Source of the DNA: Sphingomonas jinjuensis
GTDB taxonomy: Bacteria > Pseudomonadota > Alphaproteobacteria > Sphingomonadales > Sphingomonadaceae
DNA length: 64,000 bases
Direction of reading: 5' to 3'
Assembly: GCF_014197105.1 (NCBI RefSeq)
Contig: NZ_JACIEV010000003.1
Coordinates: 186,001-250,000 of the forward strand
The notes under the pieces were generated by a model. That model was not told the DNA's origin, made no database searches, and saw nothing but the letters and a program-made list of their open reading frames with translations. This document shows, piece by piece, positions 1-12,260 of the stretch (positions are counted from its first letter, which is position 1; each line of letters starts with the position of its first letter). Both the position numbers and the translations under genes were made by a program.

Positions 1-92
1 TCGCGCGCGAGGTGCTGCAGCAGCTGCCGATGGAGTTCGCGGTCGAGGCGCAGAAGCTGCTGGGGATCAGCCTTGAAGGCTCGGTCGGCTGA
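1..92 (+). CDS. sufB: Fe-S cluster assembly scaffold SufB, 3' end only
   Basis: Only the last 29 codons are in the window, read in the frame that begins at base 3 and ending with TGA at 90-92. The visible tail includes LPMEFAVEAQKLLGISLE and ends in SVG, which is the characteristic C-terminus of SufB, the scaffold of the SufBC2D complex that assembles Fe-S clusters in the cytoplasm. The gene directly downstream is sufC, separated by a palindromic repeat, which supports the call. Start and regulation lie outside the window. Confidence 0.9.
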   Translation, partial: AREVLQQLPMEFAVEAQKLLGISLEGSVG

Positions 93-100
93 TGAACGAA

Positions 101-201
101 GCCCCTCCCCTTCAGGGGAGGGGTTGGGGTGGGGGATGCGGGCGATGGTCTCGGTGAGACACGCCCCACCCCCGACCCCTCCTCTGAAAAGGAGGGGCTT
201 A
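101..201. repeat. Palindromic repeat family A, copy 1 (sufB-sufC gap)
   Basis: About 100 bp of interrupted palindrome. The left arm contains CCCCTCCCCTTCAGGGGAGG followed by TTGGGGTGGGG; the right arm has the complementary CCCCACCCC and ends in a GGAGGGGCTT-like arm. Two further copies are at 3812-3913 and 7969-8072. It fills almost the whole gap between sufB and sufC, so it is transcribed in the suf mRNA and should fold into strong GC hairpins. No ORF within it looks real. Confidence 0.88.
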
Positions 202-209
202 GAGGAAGA

Positions 210-952
<743 letters not shown>

Positions 953-956
<4 letters not shown>

Positions 957-2026
957 GCGTTCTCGACCTGCCGTCGAACCGCGCCGAGGCGTGGCGCTGG
1001 GCCGATCTGGGCGGCCTGGCCGCGGCGGCGGCGCTGGAACCGGTCGCGCGGGCGGATGCCGCGCCTTATTTTCTTGATTTGCCGGGCGCGCGGCTGCTGT
1101 TCGTCGACGGCGTGCTCGACGAGGGCGCGAGCGATCTCGGCTCGGTGACGCTCGCGCAGCTGGCAGCGGGGGACCATCCGCTCGGGCGCCGCGCGGGTGG
1201 GCTTGGCTGGTTGCTTCGGCTCGATGGGCAGGCGGTGACCGATCCGGTGCAGGTCGTCCATGTCGCGACGGGGCGGGAGAACCATCTCGCCGCCGAGATC
1301 GTGCTGGGTGAGGATGCGGCGGCGCAGGTCGTCGAGACCTATGTCGGTGCCGGCTGGTCGAACCGCGCGACGCGGGTCGAGCTGGCGCGATCGGCGCGGC
1401 TGATGCGCGCGGTGCGCTTCCTGCAGGGCGCCGGCTTCGTGTCGGTGCGGGACGAGGCAGCGGTCGGGCAGGGGGCGAGCCTGGTGACGACCTTCCTCGG
1501 CGCAGGGCATGCGGGATCGCGGATCGACGGGCAGATCGTGGTGGGTGAGGGCGGCTATGCCGAGGTCGGCGGCGCGCTGCTGACCGCGGGCGAGCAGAAG
1601 CAGGAATGCGCGGTGCGTGTCCGCCATGCCGAGCCCAATGGCCAGTCGCACCAGCTGTGGCGCGCGGTGGCGGCGGATCGATCGGTCGCGAGCCTGGCGG
1701 CGGCGGTCGAGGTGGCGCGGCATGCGCAGAAGACCGATGGCGAGCAGTCGCTTCGTGGCCTGCTGTTGCAGCGGACCGCGACGGTCAATCTGAAGCCCGA
1801 GCTGGAGATCTTCGCCGACGACGTGAAGTGCGCCCACGGTGCGACGGTCGGCGAGCTGGATGCGCGGGCGCTGTTCTACATGCAGAGCCGGGGCATTCCG
1901 AAGCCGCGTGCGCAGGCGATGCTGACGCGGGCGTTCGTCGCGGACTCGATCGAGCGGATCGGTAATGAGGCGGTGCGCGAAGCGTTTGCGGCGGATGCGG
2001 ACGCGTGGCTGGAGGCGGTGTTGTGA
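953..2026 (+). CDS. sufD: Fe-S cluster assembly protein SufD
   Basis: A 357-residue SufD, the SufB paralogue that completes the SufBC2D scaffold. It starts with GTG at 953 inside the sufC stop (GTGA overlap). The conserved C-terminal beta-helix and helical tail are seen as the motif AHGATVGELDARALFYMQ followed by a region rich in conserved R and A residues. SufD is the least conserved Suf subunit and the N-terminal half is recognisable mainly by position. The stop is followed by 14 bases and then a family C repeat. Confidence 0.93.
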
Positions 2027-2040
2027 GTGAGCCGACATGC

Positions 2041-2122
2041 CGTCATGCTCAACTTGTTGCAGCATCTCTTACCGCGAGCGTGCGCCTGGGGGAAAAGATC
2101 CTGAAACAAGTTCAGGATGACG
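2041..2122. repeat. Palindromic repeat family C, copy 1 (sufD-sufS gap)
   Basis: An approximately 82 bp element bounded by CGTCATGCT and the complementary AGGATGACG. Each arm is itself a short hairpin: GCTCAACTTGTTGCAGC on the left and CCTGAAACAAGTTCAGG on the right. Related full copies are at 17122-17202, 25128-25211 and 63161-63241, and a single-arm version is at 47660-47688. It separates sufD from sufS within one transcription unit. Confidence 0.85.
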
Positions 2123-2141
2123 TGGTTGTTGGGGCGGCGGC

Positions 2142-3356
2142 ATGAGCACCGTCATCGCAGAGGCCCCCCTCGACGTCCTGGCCGATTTCCCCGCGATTCC
2201 CGCCGGCTGGGCCTATCTCGATACCGCCGCCACCTCGCAGAAGCCGCAGGCCGTGGTCGATGCGATCACGCGTGGCTATGGCGAGACCTATGCCACCGTC
2301 CACCGCGGGGTGTACCAGCGCTCGGCGGACATGACGCTTGCCTATGAGGCGGCGCGGCGGCGGGTCGCGGGGTTCATCGGTGCGGCGACGCCCGACGAGA
2401 TCGTGTTCGTGCGCGGCGCGACCGAGGCGATCAACCTGGTCGCGGAATGCTGGGCCGCCCAGCAGCTGAAGCCGGGCGACCGGATCATGCTGTCGATGCT
2501 GGAGCATCACAGCAACATCGTGCCGTGGCAGATGGCGGCGGAGAAGTCGGGGGCGGCGATCGACGTCTGCCCGCTGACCAGCGACGGCCGGATCGATCTC
2601 GACGCGCTCGAAAGCCTGCTGACCGAGCGGCACAAGCTGGTCGCGCTGGCGCATGTGTCGAACGTGCTGGGATCGGTGCTCGACGCCAGCCGGGCGAGCG
2701 AGCTGGCGCATCGCGTCGGGGCCAAGATCCTGATCGACGGGTGCCAGGCGGTGCCGCGGCTGGCGGTCGACGTCGCCGCGATCGGTTGCGACTTCTACGT
2801 GTTCTCCGCGCACAAGCTGTACGGGCCGACGGGCATCGGCGTGTTGTGGGGGCGGGGCGACCTGCTCAGCCGGATGCCGCCGTACCAGGGCGGCGGCTCG
2901 ATGATCGACAAGGTGTCGTTCGAACGCACCACCTATGCGCCGCCGCCGGGCCGGTTTGAGGCGGGAACGCCGCATATCGTTGGGGCGCTAGGGCTGCACG
3001 CGGCGATCGATTACGTCGAGGGGATCGGCCTCGACCGCATCCACGTGCATGAGGCGGCGCTGGTGCGCGATGCGCGCGAACGGCTGGGCGCGCTCAACAG
3101 CGTGCGGCTGCTGGGACCGGAGGATTCCGCCGGGATCGTCAGTTTCGTGGTCGAGGGGGTGCATCCGCACGACGTTGCCACCATCTTGGACGAAGGCCAG
3201 GTGGCGATCCGTGCGGGGCATCATTGCGCACAGCCGCTGATGGCGGCGCTGGGGGTCGAGGCCACGGCGCGGGCGAGTTTCGGCGTCTATAACGGCGCGG
3301 CGGATGTCGAGGCGCTGGTGAAGGGCATCGAGCGAGTAACGAGGATATTCGGATGA
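2142..3356 (+). CDS. sufS: Cysteine desulfurase SufS
   Basis: A 404-residue group II cysteine desulfurase (PLP-dependent, aminotransferase class V). It mobilises sulfur from cysteine as a persulfide for the Suf scaffold. The PLP lysine is K225 in FSAHKLYGPTGIG and the persulfide cysteine is C362 in RAGHHCAQPLM; both lie close to the E. coli SufS positions. The N-terminal YLDTAATSQKP motif and TVHRGVYQRS are also typical. The start is ATG at 2142, shortly after a family C repeat. The stop overlaps the next start (ATGA). No sufE gene is in view, so the sulfur acceptor must be encoded elsewhere. Confidence 0.96.
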   Translation: MSTVIAEAPLDVLADFPAIPAGWAYLDTAATSQKPQAVVDAITRGYGETYATVHRGVYQRSADMTLAYEAARRRVAGFIGAATPDEIVFVRGATEAINLVAECWAAQQLKPGDRIMLSMLEHHSNIVPWQMAAEKSGAAIDVCPLTSDGRIDLDALESLLTERHKLVALAHVSNVLGSVLDASRASELAHRVGAKILIDGCQAVPRLAVDVAAIGCDFYVFSAHKLYGPTGIGVLWGRGDLLSRMPPYQGGGSMIDKVSFERTTYAPPPGRFEAGTPHIVGALGLHAAIDYVEGIGLDRIHVHEAALVRDARERLGALNSVRLLGPEDSAGIVSFVVEGVHPHDVATILDEGQVAIRAGHHCAQPLMAALGVEATARASFGVYNGAADVEALVKGIERVTRIFG

Positions 3357-3808
3357 GCGGGTTCAAGGTGGAAGAGGTCGAGAGCGTCGCGACGCCGCCG
3401 CGCGCGCGCGTTGAGAGCGCCGGCGAGACGTCTGACCGCAAGCGCGACTATCTCGACGGGTTCCTGGCGCAGAAGCCGCGCGAGGAGTCGGCGAACGAGC
3501 CAGGCGGTGCGCTGTACGAAGCGGTGATCGACGCGCTCAAGGAAATCTACGACCCCGAGATCCCGGTGAACATCTACGAGCTGGGGCTGATCTATGGCGT
3601 CGAGGTGACCGACGACGGCCATGCCGCGGTGACGATGACGCTGACGACGCCGCATTGCCCGGTGGCGGAATCGATGCCGGCCGAGGTCGAGCTGCGGGTG
3701 TCGGCGGTACCGGGGATCGCGGTGGCGGACGTCAACCTGGTCTGGGATCCGCCCTGGGACCCGGCGAAGATGTCGGACGAGGCGCGGCTGGAACTTGGGA
3801 TGCTGTAA
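3353..3808 (+). CDS. sufT: SUF-associated MIP18/PaaD-family protein (SufT-like)
   Basis: A 151-residue protein of the MIP18 (DUF59) family, which assists Fe-S protein maturation. The first ~45 residues are a charged extension; the domain follows, with DPEIPVNIYELGLIYGVEV and TTPHCPVAESMPAEVE, the latter carrying the family cysteine. It overlaps sufS by four bases, so it belongs to the operon. The family is known to be linked to Fe-S carriers; its exact biochemical step is not settled. The symbol follows common usage for this operon position. Confidence 0.88.
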   Translation: MSGFKVEEVESVATPPRARVESAGETSDRKRDYLDGFLAQKPREESANEPGGALYEAVIDALKEIYDPEIPVNIYELGLIYGVEVTDDGHAAVTMTLTTPHCPVAESMPAEVELRVSAVPGIAVADVNLVWDPPWDPAKMSDEARLELGML

Positions 3809-3811
3809 ATG

Positions 3812-3913
3812 TGAGCCCCTCCCCTTCAGGGGAGGGGTTGGGGTGGGGGACCCGGGCGATGTGCCGTGCGAGGCTCTGCCCCACCCCCATCCCCTCCCCT
3901 GAAGGGGAGGGGC
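3812..3913. repeat. Palindromic repeat family A, copy 2 (sufT-sufA gap)
   Basis: The left arm carries CCCCTCCCCTTCAGGGGAGG and the right arm ends CCCCTCCCCTGAAGGGGAGG, so the ends are near-perfect inverted copies of each other. Same family as 101-201 and 7969-8072. It lies between two suf genes read in the same direction. The right end runs into the GGCGAGGAGA that acts as ribosome-binding site for sufA. Confidence 0.88.
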
Positions 3914-3922
3914 GAGGAGAAT

Positions 3923-4282
3923 ATGATGACCGACGTGAAGACCCGCCAGCGCCCTGCCGCGCTTCACCTGACGCCGTCCGCCGAGGCGCGGATCGCCGAC
4001 TTGATGTCGCGCGCGCCGGCCGACGCGCTGGGCGTGAAGCTGTCGACGCCGCGGCGGGGGTGCTCGGGGCTCGCCTATTCGGTCGATTACGTCACCGAGG
4101 CGAAGCCCTTCGACGAGAGGATCGAGACGGCCGGCGGCACGCTGTTCGTCGATGGTGGATCGATCCTGTACCTGATCGGATCGACGATGGACTGGGTCGA
4201 GGACGATTTCACCGCCGGGTTCGTATTCCAGAATCCCAACGCCAAGGGTGCGTGCGGATGTGGGGAGAGCTTCACGGTTTGA
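3923..4282 (+). CDS. sufA: A-type Fe-S carrier SufA/ErpA-like
   Basis: A 119-residue A-type carrier that receives clusters from SufBCD and passes them to apoproteins. The three conserved cysteines are visible: C47 in RRGCSGLAY and the pair C111 and C113 in GACGCGESF. The start at 3923 is the first of two consecutive ATG codons, behind GGCGAGGAGA. It ends the visible suf operon. SufA, IscA and ErpA cannot be told apart by motif alone; the name rests on the operon. Confidence 0.9.
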   Translation: MMTDVKTRQRPAALHLTPSAEARIADLMSRAPADALGVKLSTPRRGCSGLAYSVDYVTEAKPFDERIETAGGTLFVDGGSILYLIGSTMDWVEDDFTAGFVFQNPNAKGACGCGESFTV

Positions 4283-4303
4283 ATCGCCTCAATTCCCCAC
4301 ACC

Positions 4304-4455
4304 GTTCGTGCTGAGGAGGCACTGAGCGAAGACGAAGTGCCGTCTCGAAGCACGGGTGGCTTGGCCTGTCCCCTTCGACTGCCTGCAAGGCAGGCGCTCA
4401 GGACAGGCTTCGAGACGAGCCTTCGCTTTCGCTCAGCCTCTCCTCTGGACGAACG
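4304..4455. repeat. Composite palindromic repeat family E between sufA and the M13 peptidase
   Basis: The gap holds a long imperfect inverted repeat. The left side contains CGTTCGTGCTGAGG, CACTGAGCGAAG and GTCTCGAAGCACG; the right side contains GCTTCGAGACGAG, CGCTTTCGCTCAG and ends GGACGAACG. The middle has CTGCCTGCAAGGCAGG, a tight hairpin. It would fold into a large structure in RNA and may separate the suf operon from the next gene. I saw no second full copy in this window. Confidence 0.7.
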
Positions 4456-4545
4456 GCAGTGAAACAGAACGACGGGGCGGCCATCTGGCGCCCCACTCCC
4501 CTCCCGTGTAACGCTGCGGCGAAACACAGGGAGAGACGTGTTTCC

Positions 4546-6567
4546 ATGAAGCGAATCATTCTGCTCGGCCTGCTGATGGCAGGCACGGCGGTGGCGCAGA
4601 CCAAGCCTGCGGGGGTCGAAACTCAGTGGATCGACCGGTCGACCAAGCCGGGTGACGATTTCGAGCAATATGCCAATGGCGCCTGGCGGGCGAAGACCGA
4701 GATCCCGGCGGATCGATCGTCGGTCGGTGCGTTCCTGACGCTGGGTCTGCTCGCCGAGAAGCGTAACGCGGAGATCGTGGCGTCGGCGGCGCAGGCGGGG
4801 CCGGACGGGCGCAAGATCGCGGATTATTATGCGGCGTACATGGACACGGCCGGGATCGAGCAGCGTGGTCTGGCGCCGCTCAAGGGCGAGCTTGCCGCGA
4901 TCGATGCGCTGAAGGACAAGCGCGCGCTGTCGGCGATGCTGGGCGCGAACGTTCGCGCCGACCTGGACCCACTCAACGCCACCAATTTCTCGACGCCCAA
5001 CATCGTCGGCCTGTTCGTCAGCCAGGCGTTCGACCGGCCGACTGAAACGGTGCCCTATGTGCTGCAGGGCGGGCTGGGGCTTGCCGATCGCGACTATTAT
5101 CTCAGCGACAAGCCCGAGATGGCGGAGATCCGCCAGGCGTATCAGGCCTATATCGCCAAGGTGTTCACGCTTGCCGGGATGAGCGATCCCGCAGGCCGCG
5201 CCGCGCGGGTGATGGCGCTGGAGACGAAGATTGCGCGCGTCCACCTCGACATCGAGGCGAGCCAGGACGCGCACAAGGCGAACAACCCGTGGAAGCGCGC
5301 CGACTTCGCGGTCAAGGCGCCGGGCATCGACTGGGCGGCGTTCTGGCCGGCGGCGCGGTTGCCGCGGCAGCAGGACTTCATCGTCTGGCAGCCGACGGCG
5401 ATCACCGGCATCTCGGCGCTGGTGGCGAGCGAGCCGCTGGCGAGCTGGCAGGACTGGCTGCGCTTTCATCGGATTTCTGATGTCGCGGCGGTACTGCCCA
5501 GGGCGTTCGACGATGCCAGTTTCGATTTCTATGGCAAGACGCTGACCGGCACGACGCAGTCGCGGCCGCGCGACAAGCGTGCGCTCGCCGCGACGAACGG
5601 CGCGCTCGGCGATGCGATCGGGCGGATCTACGTCCAGCGCTATTTCCCCGCCTCGTCGAAGGCGGACATCCAGGCGATGGTGAAGAACATCCTCGCCGCG
5701 TTCGACGCACGCGTCGCGGCGCTCGACTGGATGAAGCCGTCGACCAAGGCCGAGGCACGCCGCAAGATCGACGGCACGATCGTCGGCATCGGCTATCCCG
5801 AGCAATGGGCGGACTATGCGACGCTGGTGGTCAAGGCGGACGATCCGGTCGGCAACCTGCGCCGCGCGCAGATCGCGCGGACCGAGCGGCAGCTGGCGAA
5901 GATCGGCAAGCCGGTCGATCATCGCGAATGGTGGATGACGCCGCAGACGGTGAATGCGGTCAACCTGCCGCTGCAGAATGCGCTGAACTTCCCGGCGGCG
6001 ATCCTGGAAGCGCCATTCTACGACCCGAAGCGCGATGCGGCGGCGAACTACGGCTCGATCGGTGCGATCATCGGGCATGAGATCAGCCACGGTTTCGACA
6101 ATCTGGGCGCCGATTTCGATCACGAAGGCCGGCTGCGCAACTGGTGGACGCCCGAAGATCTGGCGCGGTTCGAAGCGCAGGGTGCGGCGCTGGCGGCGCA
6201 GTACGACGCCTATGAGCCGCTGCCCGGCCTCCACATCAAGGGTAAGCAGACGCTGGGCGAGAATATCGCCGACGTCGCCGGGCTGACTGCGGCGCTCGAC
6301 GCCTATCACGCCTCGCTCGGCGGCAAGCCGGCGCCGGTGATCGACGGCATGACGGGCGACCAGCGGCTGTTCCTCGCCTTTGCGCAGAGCTGGGCGAGCA
6401 AGGTCCGTGACCGGGCGCTGCGGGCGCAGGTGGCGACCGATGCGCATGCGCCGGCCCGCTATCGCGCGCAGACGGTGCGCAACCTCGACGGCTGGTATGC
6501 GGCGTTCGGGGTGAAGCCGGGCGATGCGCTCTACCTGGCCCCCGACAAGCGTGTGAAGGTGTGGTGA
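4546..6567 (+). CDS. Exported M13-family zinc metallopeptidase (neprilysin/PepO-like)
   Basis: A 673-residue M13 endopeptidase. The N-terminal MKRIILLGLLMAGTAVAQ looks like a Sec signal peptide, so it probably acts in the periplasm. The zinc site is H511-E-I-S-H515 with the third ligand E572 in ENIADVAG; NAxY-type substrate binding is suggested by VNAVNLPLQNALNFPAAI. The C-terminus ends KRVKVW, in the region where the family has a conserved C-terminal tryptophan. The frame is open upstream to 4459, but the ATG at 4546 starts the signal peptide. The stop shares one base with the start of the permease downstream. Confidence 0.93.
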   Translation: MKRIILLGLLMAGTAVAQTKPAGVETQWIDRSTKPGDDFEQYANGAWRAKTEIPADRSSVGAFLTLGLLAEKRNAEIVASAAQAGPDGRKIADYYAAYMDTAGIEQRGLAPLKGELAAIDALKDKRALSAMLGANVRADLDPLNATNFSTPNIVGLFVSQAFDRPTETVPYVLQGGLGLADRDYYLSDKPEMAEIRQAYQAYIAKVFTLAGMSDPAGRAARVMALETKIARVHLDIEASQDAHKANNPWKRADFAVKAPGIDWAAFWPAARLPRQQDFIVWQPTAITGISALVASEPLASWQDWLRFHRISDVAAVLPRAFDDASFDFYGKTLTGTTQSRPRDKRALAATNGALGDAIGRIYVQRYFPASSKADIQAMVKNILAAFDARVAALDWMKPSTKAEARRKIDGTIVGIGYPEQWADYATLVVKADDPVGNLRRAQIARTERQLAKIGKPVDHREWWMTPQTVNAVNLPLQNALNFPAAILEAPFYDPKRDAAANYGSIGAIIGHEISHGFDNLGADFDHEGRLRNWWTPEDLARFEAQGAALAAQYDAYEPLPGLHIKGKQTLGENIADVAGLTAALDAYHASLGGKPAPVIDGMTGDQRLFLAFAQSWASKVRDRALRAQVATDAHAPARYRAQTVRNLDGWYAAFGVKPGDALYLAPDKRVKVW

Positions 6568-7958
6568 TGGATCTTCTTCGACGCAAGACTTCTACCGAAC
6601 AGCCCGAGGGGCAGCAGCTGGCGCGAACGCTGACGTGGGTCCATCTGACCGCGCTGGGCGTCGGCGCGATCGTCGGCACCGGCATCCTGACGCTGATCGG
6701 CGTCGGCGCCGATCGCGCCGGGCCGGCGGTAATGCTGTCGTTCGTCGTCGCGGGCGCGATCTGTGCCTGCGCGGCGCTCTGCTATGCGGAGATGGCGACG
6801 CTGATCCCGGCGTCGGGGTCGGCCTATACCTATAGCTATGCGGTGCTGGGCGAGATCATCGCCTGGGTCGTCGGCTGGTCGCTGATCCTGGAATATTCGC
6901 TGGTGGTGTCGACCGTGGCGGTCGGCTGGTCAGGCTATGCGGTCGGTTTCCTGAAGGGGCTTGGCATCGTGGTGCCGCCGGCGCTGGCGAACGGGCCGTC
7001 GCTGGGCGGGGTCGTCAACTTGCCGGCGGTCGGAATCATCGCCGTCGTCGCCGGCCTGCTGATGCTGGGCACGCGCGAGAGTGCGCGGATCAATCTGGTG
7101 CTGGTCATCGTGAAGATGGTGACGCTGGCGCTGTTCGTTTTGATTGCCCTGCCGCATTTCGATTCGGCGAACCTGCACCCGTTCGCACCGTTCGGCTATG
7201 GCGGAACACCGGGGCCGGGCGGCGTGAAGTACGGCGTGATGGGCGCGGCGGCGATCATCTTCTTCGCCTTCTACGGCTTCGACGCGATCTCGACCGCGGC
7301 GGAGGAGGCGAAGGACCCGAAGCGCGACCTGGCGATCGGAATCGTCGGATCGATGGTGTTGTGCACCATCATCTACATGCTCGTGGCGGCGGCGGCGGTG
7401 GGGGCGGTGTCGTTCAGCCGCTTCGGCAACAGCCCCGAGCCGCTGGCGCTGATCCTGCGCGAGCTGGGTAGTCCCGGCGTCGCCACCGTGATCGCGGCGG
7501 CGGCGGCGATCGCGCTGCCGACGGTGCTGCTGGCTATGCTCTATGGCCAGACCCGCATCTTCCTCGTCATGGCGCGCGACGGCTTCCTGCCCCAGCGGCT
7601 GGCGGCGGTGTCGGCACGGGGCACGCCGGTGCGGATCACCGGCGTGACCGCGGTGTTCGTCGCGATCATCGCCGGCGTCATGCCGCTCGACGTGATCGCG
7701 AGCCTAGCCAACGCGGGCACGCTGGTGGCGTTCGTCGCGGTGGCGGCGTGCGTCCTGGTGTCGCGGCGGCGTGATCCGCATGTGGAGCGCCCGTTCCGGG
7801 TGCCGCTGGCGAATGTGGTGGCGCCGCTGGCGATCATCGGGTGCTGCTATCTGTTCAACAGCCTGCAGCGGGTGACGCACGAATATTTCCTGCTGTGGAA
7901 CGTAGCGGGACTGGTGCTGTACTTCGCCTATGCCCGGCGGCGGGCAGTGCTGGGGTAA
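6567..7958 (+). CDS. APC-family amino acid permease
   Basis: A 463-residue inner-membrane transporter with about 12 hydrophobic segments. The first helix has the APC signature GVGAIVGTGILTLIG; FYGFDAISTAAEEAKDP in the middle is typical of the cationic amino acid transporter (CAT/YhdG) branch. The start ATG at 6567 shares its first base with the stop of the M13 peptidase; GTG codons at 6561 and 6564 are alternatives. Pairing with an exported peptidase suggests use of peptide-derived amino acids (inference). The substrate cannot be read from sequence. Confidence 0.9.
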   Translation: MDLLRRKTSTEQPEGQQLARTLTWVHLTALGVGAIVGTGILTLIGVGADRAGPAVMLSFVVAGAICACAALCYAEMATLIPASGSAYTYSYAVLGEIIAWVVGWSLILEYSLVVSTVAVGWSGYAVGFLKGLGIVVPPALANGPSLGGVVNLPAVGIIAVVAGLLMLGTRESARINLVLVIVKMVTLALFVLIALPHFDSANLHPFAPFGYGGTPGPGGVKYGVMGAAAIIFFAFYGFDAISTAAEEAKDPKRDLAIGIVGSMVLCTIIYMLVAAAAVGAVSFSRFGNSPEPLALILRELGSPGVATVIAAAAAIALPTVLLAMLYGQTRIFLVMARDGFLPQRLAAVSARGTPVRITGVTAVFVAIIAGVMPLDVIASLANAGTLVAFVAVAACVLVSRRRDPHVERPFRVPLANVVAPLAIIGCCYLFNSLQRVTHEYFLLWNVAGLVLYFAYARRRAVLG

Positions 7959-7968
7959 ATGTGCTCTA

Positions 7969-8072
7969 GCCCCTCCCCTTCAGGGGAGGGGTTGGGGGTG
8001 GGGTGTGTCTCCCCGAGACGAGCGCAGGCTGAAAGGCCCCACCCCAACCCCTCCCCTGAAAGGGAGGGGCTT
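7969..8072. repeat. Palindromic repeat family A, copy 3 (between convergent genes)
   Basis: Same family as 101-201 and 3812-3913: CCCCTCCCCTTCAGGGGAGG at the left, CCCCTCCCCTGAAAGGGAGG at the right. Here it lies between the 3' ends of two converging genes, where the strong hairpins might act as a bidirectional terminator, although no run of T follows either arm. Confidence 0.87.
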
Positions 8073-8082
8073 TGGATGCGCT

Positions 8083-8499
8083 TTACCGCGCCGCGGCCCA
8101 CTCCTGGGTGCGGCAGAACGGGCCGATGCAGCCGCGGACCTTGAGCGTCTCACCGTCGCGGATGAGCTCCGACCGATAGGTCTTGCCACTTTGCGGGTCG
8201 TAGATGCGGCCGCGCCAGCGATCGTCGTCGGGGGTGAAGCCGGTCAGGAAGACCATGCCGACGATCGGCCGGGTGCGCAGCGCCGCGTTGGGATTGAGCA
8301 CGTCGGTGGTCGGCTTGCTGGGGTCGACCTTCAGGATGCGGACGATGCGGCCGCAGATCTGTTGGCCGCAGGGGCCGACCTCGACCAGCGCCTTGCCCTC
8401 TTCGGTGATCCAGCGCCCGCTGACGGGGGTCGGGGAGGCGGCGGCGTCGGCCGCGACGGCGGGCAGGAAGAGGGCGGCGGCAAGCAGGGCGGTACGCAT
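8083..8499 (-). CDS. Exported DUF2147-family protein
   Basis: A 138-residue exported protein starting at MRTALLAAALFLPAVAADAAA, a likely signal peptide. The rest matches the DUF2147 pattern: SGRWITEEGKALVEVGPCG, ICGRIV, a DVLNPNAALRTRPIVG segment, then GRIYDPQSGKTYRSEL and LKVRGCIG. Family members form small periplasmic beta-barrels of unknown function. The start was moved inward from the longest frame to the signal peptide. It is four bases downstream of the HIT gene, so it is probably the third gene of the acnA transcript. Confidence 0.85.
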   Translation of the reverse strand: MRTALLAAALFLPAVAADAAASPTPVSGRWITEEGKALVEVGPCGQQICGRIVRILKVDPSKPTTDVLNPNAALRTRPIVGMVFLTGFTPDDDRWRGRIYDPQSGKTYRSELIRDGETLKVRGCIGPFCRTQEWAAAR

Positions 8500-8503
8500 T
8501 ACA

Positions 8504-9018
8504 TCAATCCTTAGGCCAGGCGGCACGCAAGCGTGCGGCCATCGCATCGAGTTCCGCCCGTGTGTTGTGCTCTGCGTCCGGGCGCAAGACCTTGTCGGGT
8601 CCGACGAAGGGGATCACGTGGAAATGCGGGTGGAACACCGCCTGGGCGGCGTCGCTGCCGTTATTCTGGCGGACCTGGAAGCCGGTCGCGCCCAGCGCCG
8701 CCATCTGGGCGCGCCCCGCCTTCTGCACGGCGATCATGCAGGCGGTGAGTTCGGCGGGCGTCAGGTCGAGCAGGGTGCGAGCGCCGAGCCGCCTGGGAAT
8801 GACGATGACATGGCCCGGTTTCGCCATCGTCAGCGGCATTAGGACGAGGACGGTCGCGTCCTCGTAGACCATCGACGCCGGCGCTTCGCCGCGGATGATC
8901 CGGGCGAAGGGATTTTGCGGGTCGTAGACGCCGGTCAGACCGCGCGCGGGGCTCGCCGGCTGCTGCGCCGCCGCGACGGGCGCCGCGAGCAGCAGGGCGA
9001 GCCCCGTGACGGATCGCA

Positions 9019-9019
<1 letters not shown>
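8504..9019 (-). CDS. Exported HIT-family (histidine triad) protein
   Basis: A 171-residue HIT protein. The triad is H130-P-H132-F-H134 in QAVFHPHFHVIPF, preceded by the expected N and G residues (QNNGSDAAQ); the N-terminal fold motif NPFARIIRGEAPASMVYED is also present. HIT enzymes hydrolyse or transfer nucleotide phosphates and are normally cytoplasmic, but this one begins MRSVTGLALLLAAPVAAAQQ, which looks like a cleavable signal peptide. Its ATG overlaps the TAA of acnA by one base, so the two are coupled. The substrate is unknown. Confidence 0.88.
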
Positions 9020-11703
<2,684 letters not shown>

Positions 11704-12238
11704 GAGGCGTGTGGTCCTTGCCTGTTGACGCCCGGCGCACGCGGGGAGGCGGCAGGTGCCGCGCGGGCGCGCCAGGCAGAGTGGTCGCGAGCGGCCTTAG
11801 CAAGAGGTAGGCGCAGGGGAAAGGGCATCGCGGCCGCAATCGCGCACGACGAGCGCTCCCGCTTTGTTCCATCGGCTGATGCCCCTGCCCGATGCCGCCG
11901 AAGCGGACCGGATCGCGCTGGCCCAACGCCATGCCGGGCGCCACTGTCGCGGCGCGGTCGATGATGACATCTGTCACCAGCTCTAGGGCGAAACCCGAGC
12001 CACGTCAGTGACTTGGCGCTGACCCGACAAAATAGGGGGTGATTCAGCACGGCTAGCGGACGGCGGCGTCGCCCCGGCAGGGATGACGGCGCTGGCAGGT
12101 GCTTTCGCGCCTGTGTCCCGGGCGCAGCGGCGGCGGCTTGACGCTGCACGCCGCCTGCCCGGGGCGGACAGCCGTCAGCGTCATTGCGGCGAGGGAGGGA
12201 TCGTTGCGGTCGAGGGTGTCGAGCCGGGTTTTCAACGC

Positions 12239-12260
12239 GCGGTGCGGGGTATCGCACCGC
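12239..12260. other. Perfect 8-bp hairpin in the 11704-12615 gap
   Basis: GCGGTGCG (12239-12246), loop GGGTAT, CGCACCGC (12253-12260). There is no T tract on either side, so it is not a typical intrinsic terminator. It may be part of a larger structured transcript with the inverted repeats at 12117-12183 and 12318-12335. Confidence 0.5.

Noticed and set aside
4087-6447. 786-codon open frame on the minus strand opposite the M13 peptidase
   Set aside because: Arginine/leucine/histidine-rich shadow with no domain pattern; the peptidase motifs are on the plus strand.
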